The position numbers were made by a program, and so were the translations under genes. A DNA stretch of 64,000 bases from Candidatus Sericytochromatia bacterium S15B-MN24 CBMW_12 (GTDB taxonomy: Bacteria; Cyanobacteriota; Sericytochromatia; S15B-MN24; UBA4093): assembly GCA_002083825.1 (NCBI GenBank), contig DAZV01000048.1, positions 20,814-84,813 on the forward strand. Direction: 5' to 3'. The first letter of the stretch is position 1, and every line of letters starts with the position of its first letter. Under the pieces are notes generated by a model, which was not told where the DNA came from, did not search any database, and saw nothing but the letters and a program-made list of their open reading frames with translations. Shown here one piece after another: positions 48,114 to 57,499 of the stretch.

Positions 48114-48186
48114 GCCCACGTAGCTCAGTCGGTAGAGCACGTCCTTGGTAAGGACGAGGTCGTCGGTTCGAATCCGATCGTGGGCT
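48114..48186 (+). tRNA. tRNA-Thr (GGT)
   Basis: A 73-base cloverleaf: acceptor GCCCACG/CGTGGGC, D stem GCTC/GAGC, anticodon arm CGTCC-TTGGTAA-GGACG with anticodon GGT, T arm GTCGG-TTCGAAT-CCGAT. CCA is not encoded. It is followed after seven bases by tRNA-Tyr. Confidence 0.97.
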
Positions 48187-48193
48187 CTTCCCC

Positions 48194-48275
48194 GGGGGGA
48201 TTCCCGAGTGGCCAAAGGGGACTGACTGTAAATCAGTTGGCACTGCCTTCGAAGGTTCGAATCCTTCTCCCCCCA
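48194..48275 (+). tRNA. tRNA-Tyr (GTA)
   Basis: An 82-base class II tRNA: acceptor GGGGGGA/TCCCCCC, anticodon arm CTGACTGTAAATCAG with GTA, a long variable arm, and T arm GAAGG-TTCGAAT-CCTTC. CCA is not encoded. Shares a transcript with tRNA-Thr. Confidence 0.97.
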
Positions 48276-48277
48276 CT

Positions 48278-48302
48278 GCCTCGCTTGTCGAGGCTTTTTT
48301 TT
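48278..48302 (+). terminator. Rho-independent terminator of the tRNA pair
   Basis: GCCTCG (48278-48283) pairs with CGAGGC (48289-48294), followed by eight T residues. Confidence 0.95.
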
Positions 48303-48310
48303 CGCCCGAT

Positions 48311-48673
48311 TTGGAGCCCGACGTGACCTCCCCCCTGAACCCATCCCGCAACAACCCCGAGGCGAATCCCTCCCGATCGCTGGCCTTCCCCAAGCTGAAC
48401 GGCCTCCAGCCCACGCTGGAGTCGACCACGCTCAAGCTCATGGAGGAAACCGGCGAACTCGCCCAGGCCATCGGTAAGCACCGAGGCCTCTCCGGCGAAG
48501 CCACCGTCATGGCGGCCGACGAGAGCCTCCAGCGCATCGCCGAGGAACTTCTCGACGTCGCCCAGACGGCCGCCACCATGATGTACGTGCTCGAAGAGCG
48601 CCACGCCGTAGACCTGTCGGCCCTGCTCGACGCCCACGTCGCCAAGCTCAAGCTGAAGGGCTACCTGAAATAA
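48311..48673 (+). CDS. MazG-like nucleotide pyrophosphohydrolase
   Basis: 120 residues. The MazG/all-alpha NTPase signature is present: LKLMEETGELAQAIGKHRG with the EExxE metal motif, and RIAEELLDVAQTAATMMYVLEE with the second acidic pair. Members hydrolyse nucleoside triphosphates to monophosphates (house-cleaning). The first 30 residues are an extension with poor conservation. The start is TTG 48311 or a later codon; the tRNA terminator lies directly upstream. Confidence 0.82.
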   Translation: MEPDVTSPLNPSRNNPEANPSRSLAFPKLNGLQPTLESTTLKLMEETGELAQAIGKHRGLSGEATVMAADESLQRIAEELLDVAQTAATMMYVLEERHAVDLSALLDAHVAKLKLKGYLK

Positions 48674-48690
48674 CACCTGCCTGAAAGCAA

Positions 48691-48724
48691 CGAAGAGGGG
48701 CGCGGATTTCCGCGCCCCTCTTCG
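48691..48724. terminator. 16-bp hairpin after the MazG-like gene
   Basis: Bases 48691-48706 and 48709-48724 are perfectly complementary with a two-base centre. No T-run follows. It precedes repeat B and the convergent protease gene. Confidence 0.65.
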
Positions 48725-48750
48725 TGGTTGACTCTGGTCTTTCGCTGCCT

Positions 48751-48828
48751 AGCGCCAGCGGCTGTTGAGTAGCGCCGGCGGCTGTTGGTTAGGACCGCGA
48801 GAGAATGCCGTAACGAGCTTTGCTCTAG
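48751..48828. repeat. Dispersed repeat family B, copy 2
   Basis: Two tandem AGCGCC(A/G)GCGGCTGTTG units (48751-48770, 48771-48790) followed by ACGAGCTTTGCTCTAG, as at 40918-40995. Its last bases contain the stop codon of the convergent protease gene (48825-48827). Confidence 0.85.
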
Positions 48829-50264
48829 AGTAGGGCCTTGGCCAGGTTGATCCGCCCGAAGCCGTACTTGCCGTCCCGTCCGGAGGCTCCCTTGTCGTCG
48901 ACCGCGCTCTGGATCCGGGCGCGAACCATCTGGTTCGTCCAGCTGGGATACTTGGCGAAGAGGAGGGCCGCTTCGGCCGCCACCATCGGGCAGGCCATCG
49001 AGGTGCCGCTGAGCTTGCCGTAGCCGGTAGCCCCGGTCTGGTTGGGGTTCATCGGGACGGTCGACCAGATGCCGCCGCCGGGGGCCGAGACCTCGACCTT
49101 CGCGCCGCGGTTCGAGAACCAGGAGAAGTACTCCCAGAAGAGGAACTTGGAGGTCGAGCTGACGGCCAGCGCGCCGGGGTCGTTGGCCGGCGAACCCACT
49201 CCGCCGCGGTTGTTGCCGGCAGCCGCGATGACCAGGCTGCCCTTGCTGGTGGCGTAGGCGATCGCCTGGGTCAGGGCGGGGTCGATCGCGGTGTCGGGCG
49301 AGCCGAGGCTCATGTTGATCACCTTGGCGCCCATGTCGGCGGCGTAGCGGATACCGTTCATCACGGCGGCGGTCGAACCCTGGCCGTTGTCGCCGAGCAC
49401 CTTGACCGCGAGAAGATTGACGTTCCAGGCCAGGCCGGCCACGCCGATCCCGTTGTTGCCCTTGGCGCCGATGATGCCCGCCACGTGGGTGCCGTGGCCG
49501 AAGCGATCCATCACGTCGAGCGAGTTGTCCACGAAGTTGTAACCCTTGATGACCCGCCCGTCCAACTCGGGATGGGTGTAGTCGATGCCGGTGTCGAGCA
49601 CGGCCACGGTGACCTTGGAGGCGTCGATCTGCGGGTTCCACGCGGCCTCGGGCTTGATCTTGTCGTAGGCCCACTGGTCGTCGAAGGAAGGGTCGTTGGG
49701 GGTGAGGGCCACGCCGTAGACGCGATTCTCGCCCACCGAGCTGACGGCGGGGTGATCGGCGTAGAGGCGCTTGCCCTCCTCGAGGCTCATGCCGGCCGGA
49801 AGCTGGATGACCGCGAACTGCTTGCCGACGTTGATGGTCTGAACCATCTGGCCGCCGGAGGCCGTGGCGAAGCCCCGAACCGTGTTCTGGAGCTGGGTTC
49901 CGGGCTTAAGCTCGAGGATCAGCTGGTTGGAGATGGTCTTGGCGCTGGTCAGCGCGAAGTCGGCGCCCTCGGCAGCGGCGCCGAAGGGAGCCTCTTCGTC
50001 GAGCCCGGCGCCCTGGAGGACTCCGTCGACGTCGGCCAAGCCGCCGGAAACGACCTGGTTGGCGGGCGAAAGGATCTCGCCGAACTGGGGTGCCTGGCTC
50101 GGGCTCTGGACCGGGCTCTGAACCGGCTGCTGGATCGGCTGCTGAGTCCGCGGCATGGTGGTCGGCACGTAGGCCTGAGAGGGTCCGTAGGGCTTGCCGC
50201 AACCCAGAAGCGTGGCGGTGCAGGTGAAGGCGATGAGCCAACGTACCGGTCGACGGATTTCCAT
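48825..50264 (-). CDS. Subtilisin-like (S8) serine protease lipoprotein
   Basis: 479 residues from ATG 50264 behind GGAGGTG. The lipobox LLGC (Cys22) is followed by a Gln/Pro linker (about 30-60). A prodomain-like part (QLILELKPGTQLQNTV...FAVIQLPAGMSLEEGKRLYADHPAVSSV) precedes the catalytic domain with Asp in VAVLDTGIDYTHPE, His in HGTHVAGIIG, oxyanion Asn in AAAGNNRGG and Ser in LSGTSMACPMVA. All triad residues are present, so it should be active at the cell surface or periplasm. The 3' end falls in repeat B. Confidence 0.95.
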   Translation of the reverse strand: MEIRRPVRWLIAFTCTATLLGCGKPYGPSQAYVPTTMPRTQQPIQQPVQSPVQSPSQAPQFGEILSPANQVVSGGLADVDGVLQGAGLDEEAPFGAAAEGADFALTSAKTISNQLILELKPGTQLQNTVRGFATASGGQMVQTINVGKQFAVIQLPAGMSLEEGKRLYADHPAVSSVGENRVYGVALTPNDPSFDDQWAYDKIKPEAAWNPQIDASKVTVAVLDTGIDYTHPELDGRVIKGYNFVDNSLDVMDRFGHGTHVAGIIGAKGNNGIGVAGLAWNVNLLAVKVLGDNGQGSTAAVMNGIRYAADMGAKVINMSLGSPDTAIDPALTQAIAYATSKGSLVIAAAGNNRGGVGSPANDPGALAVSSTSKFLFWEYFSWFSNRGAKVEVSAPGGGIWSTVPMNPNQTGATGYGKLSGTSMACPMVAAEAALLFAKYPSWTNQMVRARIQSAVDDKGASGRDGKYGFGRINLAKALL

Positions 50265-50388
50265 GGGCACCTCCAAAAGCATGCGGCAACGACGATACCG
50301 AGTTATCGTCAGTTCGACCGCAGAGTTGCCAAAGGAGCAGGTAAGCTTGGGGGAAGGTTGGGTTAACTCGCTGGGGGAGTTTCCCCGA

Positions 50389-51390
50389 TCAGAGCGGAGC
50401 GGTCCCGATGCGGGGGTTGAGGTTCGGCAGACGCACGAGCACGCCACCATCGTTGGAGAGCGTGCTGTTGCCCTCGGCCAGCTGCCTGCGGTAGCCCGCC
50501 AGCGCAAAGTCCAGGTGCTTGGCGCCGTCCCGGCTGACCACCTGGTAATAGGCGTCCTTCATGAGCATCTTGCCGATCAGAAGATCATGCCCCACCCCCA
50601 GGACGTAGCAGGGGGCCTGCGGATCGATGAGCGGAGGCGGCGGATCGAGCTCGTCCTCGGGCTCGTACTTGAGCACCAGCTCGCCCCTTTCGAGGTGGAC
50701 CGACGTCGGCCGCCCTTCCGAGCGCGGCTCGGGAAGCGTGGCTATCGGATCGATGTAGAGGCGGTTTTCCTCGACCGTCATGCCGCCCGTCCCCTCCTGG
50801 GATTGAGGCAGCAAGCTTTCCAGGTTCAGGTGGAGGAAGCTCAGGAGGCCGCCGAGGCCAATTTCGGCGGCTCGAATCCTCTCGACCAAGAGCACGATCC
50901 GGCCGGCGTCGACGGGAAGCAACTGGCACTCGAGGACGATCGGAACGGGAAGGTTGAGCCGCCAACGCAGCTTGGCATGGAGGATCAGGCGATCGCCCAC
51001 GATCGAAACTCGCGCGTCGTGAAGGGGCAAGTCCGAATGGGGCAGGACGTGACGGTTGAGCAACGCCTCGAGACTGGCCGCCGGCAGGCGAATCTCCGCC
51101 TGGTGAATGACGATCGAATAGGCGTCCTTGCGGTCGGGCATCAGGGGATAACCCGGATCGTGAACCCGCATGTCCGCGATCATCTCCCGGATCTTGAGGA
51201 CCACGGCATCGTCGTAGTAGAGGTGGAGGTTCTTGGCCCAGATCCGGCTGCGGCCCTCGGGCAGGGCGGCGAGCTCCTTTTCGGCCGGAGACGGCGGGTG
51301 CCCCGTGAACAGCGTCTGGTAAAAGGCCTTGGCGAACGCGGAAAGTTCGCGAGCCTTTCGCTGCAAGGGGAGCCGGATGGGGTTGGGCAA
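50389..51390 (-). CDS. Unknown protein, DUF2993/LmeA-like
   Basis: 333 residues; TTG start at 51390 with AAAGG upstream. There is no signal peptide. The central part alternates strands as in DUF2993/LmeA lipid-binding proteins: AYSIVIHQAEIRLPAASLEALLNRHVLPHSDLPLHDARVSIVGDRLILHAKLRWRLNLPVPIVLECQLLPVDAGRIVLLVERIRAAEIGLGGLLSFL, where a helix-anchored sheet forms a lipid groove. That assignment is by pattern only. The C-terminus has a Pro-rich loop and another beta segment. It precedes the protease gene on the same strand. Confidence 0.7.
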   Translation of the reverse strand: MPNPIRLPLQRKARELSAFAKAFYQTLFTGHPPSPAEKELAALPEGRSRIWAKNLHLYYDDAVVLKIREMIADMRVHDPGYPLMPDRKDAYSIVIHQAEIRLPAASLEALLNRHVLPHSDLPLHDARVSIVGDRLILHAKLRWRLNLPVPIVLECQLLPVDAGRIVLLVERIRAAEIGLGGLLSFLHLNLESLLPQSQEGTGGMTVEENRLYIDPIATLPEPRSEGRPTSVHLERGELVLKYEPEDELDPPPPLIDPQAPCYVLGVGHDLLIGKMLMKDAYYQVVSRDGAKHLDFALAGYRRQLAEGNSTLSNDGGVLVRLPNLNPRIGTAPL

Positions 51391-51434
51391 GATTCGTACC
51401 TTTCAGAGGGATTTTCCGCCCCAGTATACCAGAA

Positions 51435-51472
51435 ACCCTCGGCTCCACCGGTGTTCAGGTGGAGCCGAGGGT
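51435..51472 (-). terminator. 15-bp hairpin terminator
   Basis: Bases 51435-51449 pair with 51458-51472 around eight bases. On the minus strand it follows the 51497 stop and is followed by TTTCT, then a TATACT that may be the -10 of the next gene. Confidence 0.75.
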
Positions 51473-51496
51473 AAGGATGGGGGGACGCTCGGAGGC

Positions 51497-51934
51497 TCAG
51501 GCGCCCTGTCCTGCCGCGGGGGGCAGGTGCTGAGTGGCTATCTCGCGCAAGAGCAAGATGCAGCAGTCGGAAAGAAACTCGATGAGCCAGGCGAGACGGC
51601 CCTTTCCCAGCACGAAGCTCTCGTTGCCGGGATGGCAGTGGGCAAGTTGCCAGAGGTAGTTCTCGGCGTGGCTGAGGTGATCGATCAAGATGGCCTTCGG
51701 AAAAAGCGGCTGGGCGACCCGGATCATCACCCGCCCCAGGGTGAGCTCGGGCGAGACCACCATGTCGGCCCGCAGGCGCTGGCAGGATTGGGCAGCTTCC
51801 AGGAGCGAATCTCGATCTGAACGATCGAGGGTGCCTCCGCGATAGGTGATCCGGCTCAGGGCGGCCACCGCCTCGGAGAATCGCAAGCTCAACTGGTAGG
51901 TTGCGAGGCTTTCGGACTGGTTATCGGTAATCAT
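51497..51934 (-). CDS. Hypothetical helical protein
   Basis: 145 residues with ATG 51934 behind GGAGG. The protein is almost all helical (LRFSEAVAALSRITYRGGTLDRSDRDSLLEAAQSCQRLRADMVV through LAWLIEFLSDCCILLLREIA) and could be a helical bundle. There is no signal peptide or recognisable motif. It forms its own transcription unit by the following hairpin. Confidence 0.7.
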   Translation of the reverse strand: MITDNQSESLATYQLSLRFSEAVAALSRITYRGGTLDRSDRDSLLEAAQSCQRLRADMVVSPELTLGRVMIRVAQPLFPKAILIDHLSHAENYLWQLAHCHPGNESFVLGKGRLAWLIEFLSDCCILLLREIATQHLPPAAGQGA

Positions 51935-52125
51935 GGGGCCTCCTTCCTGACGACAACGTGGCGACGAATGGGAGTAGGCACGACCGCGAGCCGCTGCAAT
52001 GTTGCCAGAGATCGTTGTTTACAACTATACCATGGTTGCCGGCTTTGCTAGCATGGAAACGAAGCCGCGATTTCTGAGACCACGAGGCAGTCGCTGGGCT
52101 GGAAGCCGCAGGTGCTGGAGGATGT

Positions 52126-52848
52126 ATGCCGAACCCGTTTTCCGTTCCCCCCCGAGGCCAGGAGCCGGAGGCCATCGATCACCCGGATACCCATGCCGAG
52201 GTCCTGAGAGAGGCCATGCGGGGAGTGAAACGCCTGAACCGTCGGCTCGGCTATCATCGGTACCTGGTCTCGCAGTTGGAGCGGCACTTGCCCCGGGGAT
52301 TCGGCGGCTCGCTCAACGTGCTCGACGTCGCGACCGGCCTCGCGGACATCCCCGAGGCCCTGGCCCTCTGGGGGAGACGCCGCCATATCAGCGTCCAGGC
52401 GGTAGGGCTGGACCTCAACCCGCGCATCCTGGCCATGGCCCAAGAGGAGACCCGAGAGGTCCCGGAGATCGAGCTGGTGGAGGGGGATGCGCTCGCCATG
52501 CCGTTTCCGGACGGATCCTTCGACGTGGTCACCACCCACCTGGCCCTTCATCATTTCCCCGAGGATCGGATCGTTCCGTTGCTCCGGAGCATGGACCGGG
52601 TGCTGAGACCGGGGGGGCTCATGCTGGTGGGGGATCTGGTTCGCAGCCGCGCCAACATCGTGCTGGTGGACGCGGCGTGCGCGCTCTGGGGCACTCCCGC
52701 CGCGCTGGCGGACGGCAAGATCTCGATTCGCAACGCTTACTCGCGGGCGGAATTCGAGGCCTTCATCCGGGATTCGGGGCTGAGCTACCTGGACTTCGCG
52801 CGCCCGGGCTACCCCACCCAGGTGCTGCTGGCCGGTCGCAAGCCCTGA
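52126..52848 (+). CDS. SAM-dependent methyltransferase (class I)
   Basis: 240 residues. Motif I VLDVATGLADIPEAL, acidic end of strand 2 GLDLNPRI, motif II-III EGDALAMPFPDGSFDVVTTHLALHHF, then RVLRPGGLMLVGDL. This is the UbiE/Methyltransf_11 class. The substrate is unknown; quinone or polyketide-type lipids are typical for close relatives. It stands alone, with GGAGG five bases from the start. Confidence 0.88.
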   Translation: MPNPFSVPPRGQEPEAIDHPDTHAEVLREAMRGVKRLNRRLGYHRYLVSQLERHLPRGFGGSLNVLDVATGLADIPEALALWGRRRHISVQAVGLDLNPRILAMAQEETREVPEIELVEGDALAMPFPDGSFDVVTTHLALHHFPEDRIVPLLRSMDRVLRPGGLMLVGDLVRSRANIVLVDAACALWGTPAALADGKISIRNAYSRAEFEAFIRDSGLSYLDFARPGYPTQVLLAGRKP

Positions 52849-52942
52849 TCAATCGAGGGCTGACGATCGTTTTTTGACAGGGCGACGCAAGGATGGCTAT
52901 CATGAGGGCTCCCGCTAGTCGTGATGAGCCCATGAGGTGTCC

Positions 52943-55717
52943 ATGAAGAAACCCTACGCGCTTGGAGTCGCCCTTAGCCTGGCGATCGCCACCAGCCTCA
53001 CCGGCTGGACCGGCAGCTATTCGGCCGCGATCGCCGCCCCCGCAATAGCGCGGCCTGTCGCCACACTGCCGGTCGCCCCGTCGGCGATCGCAACCGTCCA
53101 GACGATGGCCGGCCCGGTCCAGGAGCTCACCTTGGCCAATGGCCTCAAGGTGATCCTCAAGGAGGACCATGCGGCCCCGGTGGTCACCTGGGTGGTCTAC
53201 TACAAGGTCGGATCGCGCAACGAGGTGAGCGGCACCACCGGCAGCACCCACTTGCTGGAGCACATGCTCTTCAAGGGCACCAAGACCCTCGGGAAGGGGC
53301 AGGTCGCTCAGCTCTTGGGGCGTAACGGCGCGAGTTTCAACGCCTCCACCTGGACCGACTGGACGAATTACTACGAGACCTACTCGTCGGACCGGCTGGA
53401 GATGGGGTTGACCATCGAGGCGGCTCGCATGCGCGATGCGCTCATCCTGGACTCCGAGCGGCAGAGCGAGATGACCGTGGTCCGAAACGAGCTGGAGCGC
53501 GGCGAGAGCAATCCCGGGCGGCTTCTCTACCAGGAAGTCACCTCGGCGGCTTTCAAGACTCATCCCTACCATCATCCCGTGATCGGCTGGCGTTCGGATG
53601 TCGAGGGAGTCTCGACGGACGCCCTCAAGGCTTTCTACGACACCTTCTACCATCCCAACAACGCCGTGGCGGTGCTGGTGGGCGACTTCCGGACGCCGGA
53701 AGCCGTGGCCCTCATTCAAAAGCACTTCGACAAGATCCCCGCCGGCCCCGAGGTTCCCCAGATCTACACCTCCGAGGAGCCGCAGGTCGGTGAGCGGCGC
53801 TTGACGCTGCGTCGGCGCGGCGAGACCAATTTGGTCCAGCTGGCTTATCATGTCCCCAGCGTCCAGAGCAAGGATATCGCGGCGCTTTTGGTGCTCGACA
53901 CGGTGCTTTCGAGTGGCGTGACCGACCGTTTGCACCAAGCCCTCGTCGAAAAACAGCTCGCCACGGGCACTTACGCCTACACCGGAGTTCAGCGCGATCC
54001 GTCGCTTTTCCGGGTCGGGGCGACCGTCAAGCCCGGCGTCACGCATGACGCCGTCGAGAAGGCGCTCCTCGCGGAGCTCGAGACGATCAAGGGCGAGCTG
54101 GTGCCTGCGGGAGAGCTTCAGAAGGCGAAGAATCAGGCCGAAGCCTCTTACGTCTACCAGAACGAGGGTACGGTCGGCCTTGCCACCGCCCTGGGATCTT
54201 ACGCGGCCATCGACCGCTGGCAGCGCACGTTCGAGCTTCTCGACGAGATCAAGAAGGTCACGCCCGAGGATGTCCAAAGCGTCGCCAAGGCCTATCTGAC
54301 CCGTGACAACCGGACGGTGGGCTGGTACGAGTCCACGCCCGACGGTCCCGTCCCGCCCAAGGCGGCCGGCGCCGGATCGGGCAAGGCCGTGGCCAACTCC
54401 GGCAAGGTGGTGCCTGCCAAGCCCTTCCCCTTCGAGCAGAATCCCGCCAAGCCTCGGGCGCTCACCGCTCCCGTCCGGAAGGTGCTGGCGAACGGCCTGA
54501 CCGTCCTGGTGCTCCCCAACGATGCGGCCCCCACCGTGGCCGTCAGCGGCTTCGTCCGAGCCGGCGCCCTGCTCGATCGCAAGGGCAAGGAAGGCCTCGC
54601 GGCCGCCGCCGCCGGCATGCTCGACAAGGGCACGGCCAAGCGCACCAAGCTCCAGCTCGCCTCCGACCTCGAGACCGTCGCGGCCAGCGTCGGCTTCAGC
54701 GGCGACACCGAGACCACCTCGATCAGCGCCAAGATGCTCGCCAAGGACCTCGACTTGGGCCTCACGGCCCTCTCGGAGATGCTCCAGGAGCCCGTTTTTC
54801 CCGCGGCGGAACTGACGAAGCTCAAGGCCCACTGGATCGCCGGCATCAAGCAAGATGAAGATCAGCCCGAAACCCACGCCTCGCGCGCCCTCTCCCAGGC
54901 CATCTACCCCGAGGGGCATCCCTTCCGGGAGTTGAATCCCGCCGAGCAGATCGCGGCCATCGAGGAACTCGAGGTCTCGGACCTCAAGACCTACCATGCG
55001 CGCTACTTCGGCCCCAACACGACCTCGCTGGTCGTCGTCGGTCAGGTGAAGCCCGAGGACGTCTTCGCCAAGCTCGACGCCCTCTTCAAGGCCTGGAAGC
55101 CCGCCGAAGCGGTCAATCCGGTCATCCCCGACACCCCCCGCAGGAGCGCCCAGCGGATCGTCATCCCCAAGATGGATAAGTCTAACCTCGAGATCCTCCT
55201 GGGGCACGCGGGATCCGTCACCCGCCGCTCGCCCGACTTCCATGCCGCTTCCCTCGCCAACTTCATCCTGGGCGGCTCCGGCCTCTCCAGCCGGCTGGGC
55301 GTCAAGCTGCGGGACGAAATGGGCCTGACATACGGCACGTACTCGACGTTCAGCGCCAGCTCGGGCGCGGGAGCCTGGCATGCCAGCATCACGGTCAACC
55401 CCGCCAACATGGACACGGCCATCACGGCCCTCAAGGCCGAGTTGGAGGGTTTCCTGGCCAAGGGAATCACCGCCGAGGAGCTCGCTGCCGCCAAGGGCTC
55501 GTACATCGGTCGCCAGGCCGTGGGTCTCGCCACCAACGGCGGCATGGCCGGCTCCCTATCCGGCATCGAGTACTACGATCTCGGGCTCGAATACTGGAGC
55601 CAGTACCCGTCCCTCATCAACGGAATCACGCTCGACCAGGTGAACGCCGCCGCCCGGAAGCTCATCGCCCCGGACCTCGCTCACCTGATCATCGCGGGGC
55701 CCCACTCCGAGAAGTAA
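52943..55717 (+). CDS. M16 family zinc metalloprotease, two-domain
   Basis: 924 residues. Signal peptide at the N-terminus (ALGVALSLAIATSLTGWTGSYSAAIA). The first M16 half (about 60-450) has the inverted zinc motif HLLEH (His103, Glu106, His107) and the third ligand Glu183. The second half (from about 515, RKVLANGLTVLVLPNDAAPTVAVSGFVRAGALLD) lacks HxxEH, as in pitrilysin and MPP-like proteins where it only closes the chamber. It degrades peptides in the periplasm. A Lys/Gly/Pro linker joins the halves. A terminator follows. Confidence 0.95.
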   Translation: MKKPYALGVALSLAIATSLTGWTGSYSAAIAAPAIARPVATLPVAPSAIATVQTMAGPVQELTLANGLKVILKEDHAAPVVTWVVYYKVGSRNEVSGTTGSTHLLEHMLFKGTKTLGKGQVAQLLGRNGASFNASTWTDWTNYYETYSSDRLEMGLTIEAARMRDALILDSERQSEMTVVRNELERGESNPGRLLYQEVTSAAFKTHPYHHPVIGWRSDVEGVSTDALKAFYDTFYHPNNAVAVLVGDFRTPEAVALIQKHFDKIPAGPEVPQIYTSEEPQVGERRLTLRRRGETNLVQLAYHVPSVQSKDIAALLVLDTVLSSGVTDRLHQALVEKQLATGTYAYTGVQRDPSLFRVGATVKPGVTHDAVEKALLAELETIKGELVPAGELQKAKNQAEASYVYQNEGTVGLATALGSYAAIDRWQRTFELLDEIKKVTPEDVQSVAKAYLTRDNRTVGWYESTPDGPVPPKAAGAGSGKAVANSGKVVPAKPFPFEQNPAKPRALTAPVRKVLANGLTVLVLPNDAAPTVAVSGFVRAGALLDRKGKEGLAAAAAGMLDKGTAKRTKLQLASDLETVAASVGFSGDTETTSISAKMLAKDLDLGLTALSEMLQEPVFPAAELTKLKAHWIAGIKQDEDQPETHASRALSQAIYPEGHPFRELNPAEQIAAIEELEVSDLKTYHARYFGPNTTSLVVVGQVKPEDVFAKLDALFKAWKPAEAVNPVIPDTPRRSAQRIVIPKMDKSNLEILLGHAGSVTRRSPDFHAASLANFILGGSGLSSRLGVKLRDEMGLTYGTYSTFSASSGAGAWHASITVNPANMDTAITALKAELEGFLAKGITAEELAAAKGSYIGRQAVGLATNGGMAGSLSGIEYYDLGLEYWSQYPSLINGITLDQVNAAARKLIAPDLAHLIIAGPHSEK

Positions 55718-55730
55718 TTCTCGCTTGATC

Positions 55731-55768
55731 AACGTCACGCCGGCATCGTGTCCGGCGTGACGTTTTTT
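55731..55768 (+). terminator. Rho-independent terminator after the M16 gene
   Basis: AACGTCACGCCGG (55731-55743) pairs with CCGGCGTGACGTT, followed by TTTT. Confidence 0.93.
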
Positions 55769-55827
55769 CTCCCCCCAATCGTTCTATACTGGGCGAGTAA
55801 GAGTTCCCCACGCACGGAGGATCGACG

Positions 55828-57339
55828 ATGCCCAGAAACTTCAAGATTCCACTCGCCCTGAGCCTGGGGACCTTGCTGCTGCTGCCGGCCTGCTTCCCCG
55901 CTCCGGGCGGCACCGCCGGAACTCCCGTGGACGTCCCGACCGGCTTCATCACGGTCAAGGGAAGCCTCTCGGCCCAGGGGGCTTCCCAGATCCTGCTGGT
56001 GGAGACCCGCACCAACGCCGTCATCCCCGTGCCCCTGGTCAACGGAGCCTTCTCGGCCCAGGTGCCGGCAGGGACGTATGCCGTGGCCATGCTCGACGGA
56101 AACAACCAAACCAACGGATTGTTGATCCAGGACTCCGCGAGCCTCTTCGCCATCGACTCGGCGACCGATCTCGGCGCCGTCAGCTGGGACGCCGCGGCGA
56201 ACACCCTCAAGACCGTCTCGGCGCTCAAGACCGTCTCGGCGCTCAACGCCGGCGTCTACCGCCTGGCGACGGGCGGCATCGACCTGCGGGACATGATCAG
56301 CCTGAATGCCGCCGCGGCCGGCGGTACTGCCATCGATCCCTCCAAGATCTCCGGCACCGCCAACGTCGACCCCGACGGGGATCTCGTGCCGACCTTCCTC
56401 GACAACGACAACAACGCCAACGGCATCTTCGACAACGAGGAGGGCCTGGAACTCGCGGCCGCCTCGATCACTCCGGGATCGGACTCCGAGGGCATCGAGG
56501 AGCTCCGGCGCAGCCGGGTCATCGTCTTCGACAACCTCAAGCTCGACGCCGACCAGGTCCTCTCGGGAGGGGGCGACGGCGACTCCATGCCGCATACCGA
56601 ACACCACGTGATGGCCTTCCACTTCCCCGTGAGCGCGGCGCTGGCCTCCCGGATCGAGTCGGTCAGCCTCCATGAAGGACCCGACTTCGCCGACGGCACG
56701 ATCATCGAACAAGCGGGCGGTTACGCCTTCCCCTCGGGCTACCCCGCAAGAGACAGCGCCTGGTCGGCTACCGGCTACAAGCTGCCGCTCGCCGAGCAAG
56801 CCGGGCACAAGATCTACTCGCTCTGGGTGAAGCCCAAGAGCGATCCCGCCCCCGCGGTCATCACCCTGAAAGTCAAGCTGACGAGCGGCACCGAGGCCCT
56901 GCTCTCGACCCGCCTCTTCTACGTCTTCAACACCCCCGCCAAGGTCACGAAGATCGCCGACACCGCCATCACCTACCCCATCGCCTCCAATGGCTCCGGA
57001 ACGCGCTTCAACCCCATGAGCGTCGGCTCGTCGGGTGACGTGGTCTTCCTGGCCGACCGTCCCAAGACCAGCACTGACGGGACCATCATCCGAGGCATGC
57101 GCGTCCAGGCCCAGATCTTCTACCTGAACGCGGCCGGCGCTCAGATTGGCCAGCAGATGGCCACCACGGAGCCGTTCGTCGACTCGGGAGCGCATGACGC
57201 GCCGCTCTCGCTGACGGTCCCGCGGAGCTTGCTGAAGACCACCCTGAACGACGAGCCCGTCACGAGCTACCAGGTGGACTTCACCATGCTGGGTCGGAAC
57301 GGCGACAATGCGGCGCAGATGTTCTGGCTGAAGCCCTGA
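55828..57339 (+). CDS. Lipoprotein with Ca-binding type repeat
   Basis: 503 residues with lipobox LLPAC (Cys22). The first 100 residues form a beta-sandwich (FITVKGSLSAQGASQILLVETRTNAVIPVPLVNGAFSAQVPAGTYAVAML). A DPDGDLVPTFLDNDNNANGIFDNEEG segment (about 185-212) resembles thrombospondin type 3 or EF-like calcium loops. The rest is beta-rich with no enzyme motif. KTVSAL is tandemly duplicated (21-base unit, near residue 130). Role unknown; surface structural protein by inference. Confidence 0.75.
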   Translation: MPRNFKIPLALSLGTLLLLPACFPAPGGTAGTPVDVPTGFITVKGSLSAQGASQILLVETRTNAVIPVPLVNGAFSAQVPAGTYAVAMLDGNNQTNGLLIQDSASLFAIDSATDLGAVSWDAAANTLKTVSALKTVSALNAGVYRLATGGIDLRDMISLNAAAAGGTAIDPSKISGTANVDPDGDLVPTFLDNDNNANGIFDNEEGLELAAASITPGSDSEGIEELRRSRVIVFDNLKLDADQVLSGGGDGDSMPHTEHHVMAFHFPVSAALASRIESVSLHEGPDFADGTIIEQAGGYAFPSGYPARDSAWSATGYKLPLAEQAGHKIYSLWVKPKSDPAPAVITLKVKLTSGTEALLSTRLFYVFNTPAKVTKIADTAITYPIASNGSGTRFNPMSVGSSGDVVFLADRPKTSTDGTIIRGMRVQAQIFYLNAAGAQIGQQMATTEPFVDSGAHDAPLSLTVPRSLLKTTLNDEPVTSYQVDFTMLGRNGDNAAQMFWLKP

Positions 57340-57499
57340 TTCCGGGGGTTCGGGAGGGCTGTCGGGCTGTGATCCGCTCGGGGTCAGAGCCCCCAGCCAA
57401 CCGATTTCCTGGAGTTGGCGCATGGACGGGCTTCGGGAGAATCGCGGGGCCGGATTGAACGGGCGCGCTCGGGTATAGAAGTCCCAGGAGGACTGTCCT

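Noticed and set aside
48277..48302. CRISPR or phage attachment at the tRNA-Tyr end
   Set aside because: There is only a normal terminator, no duplicated tRNA end and no integrase nearby.
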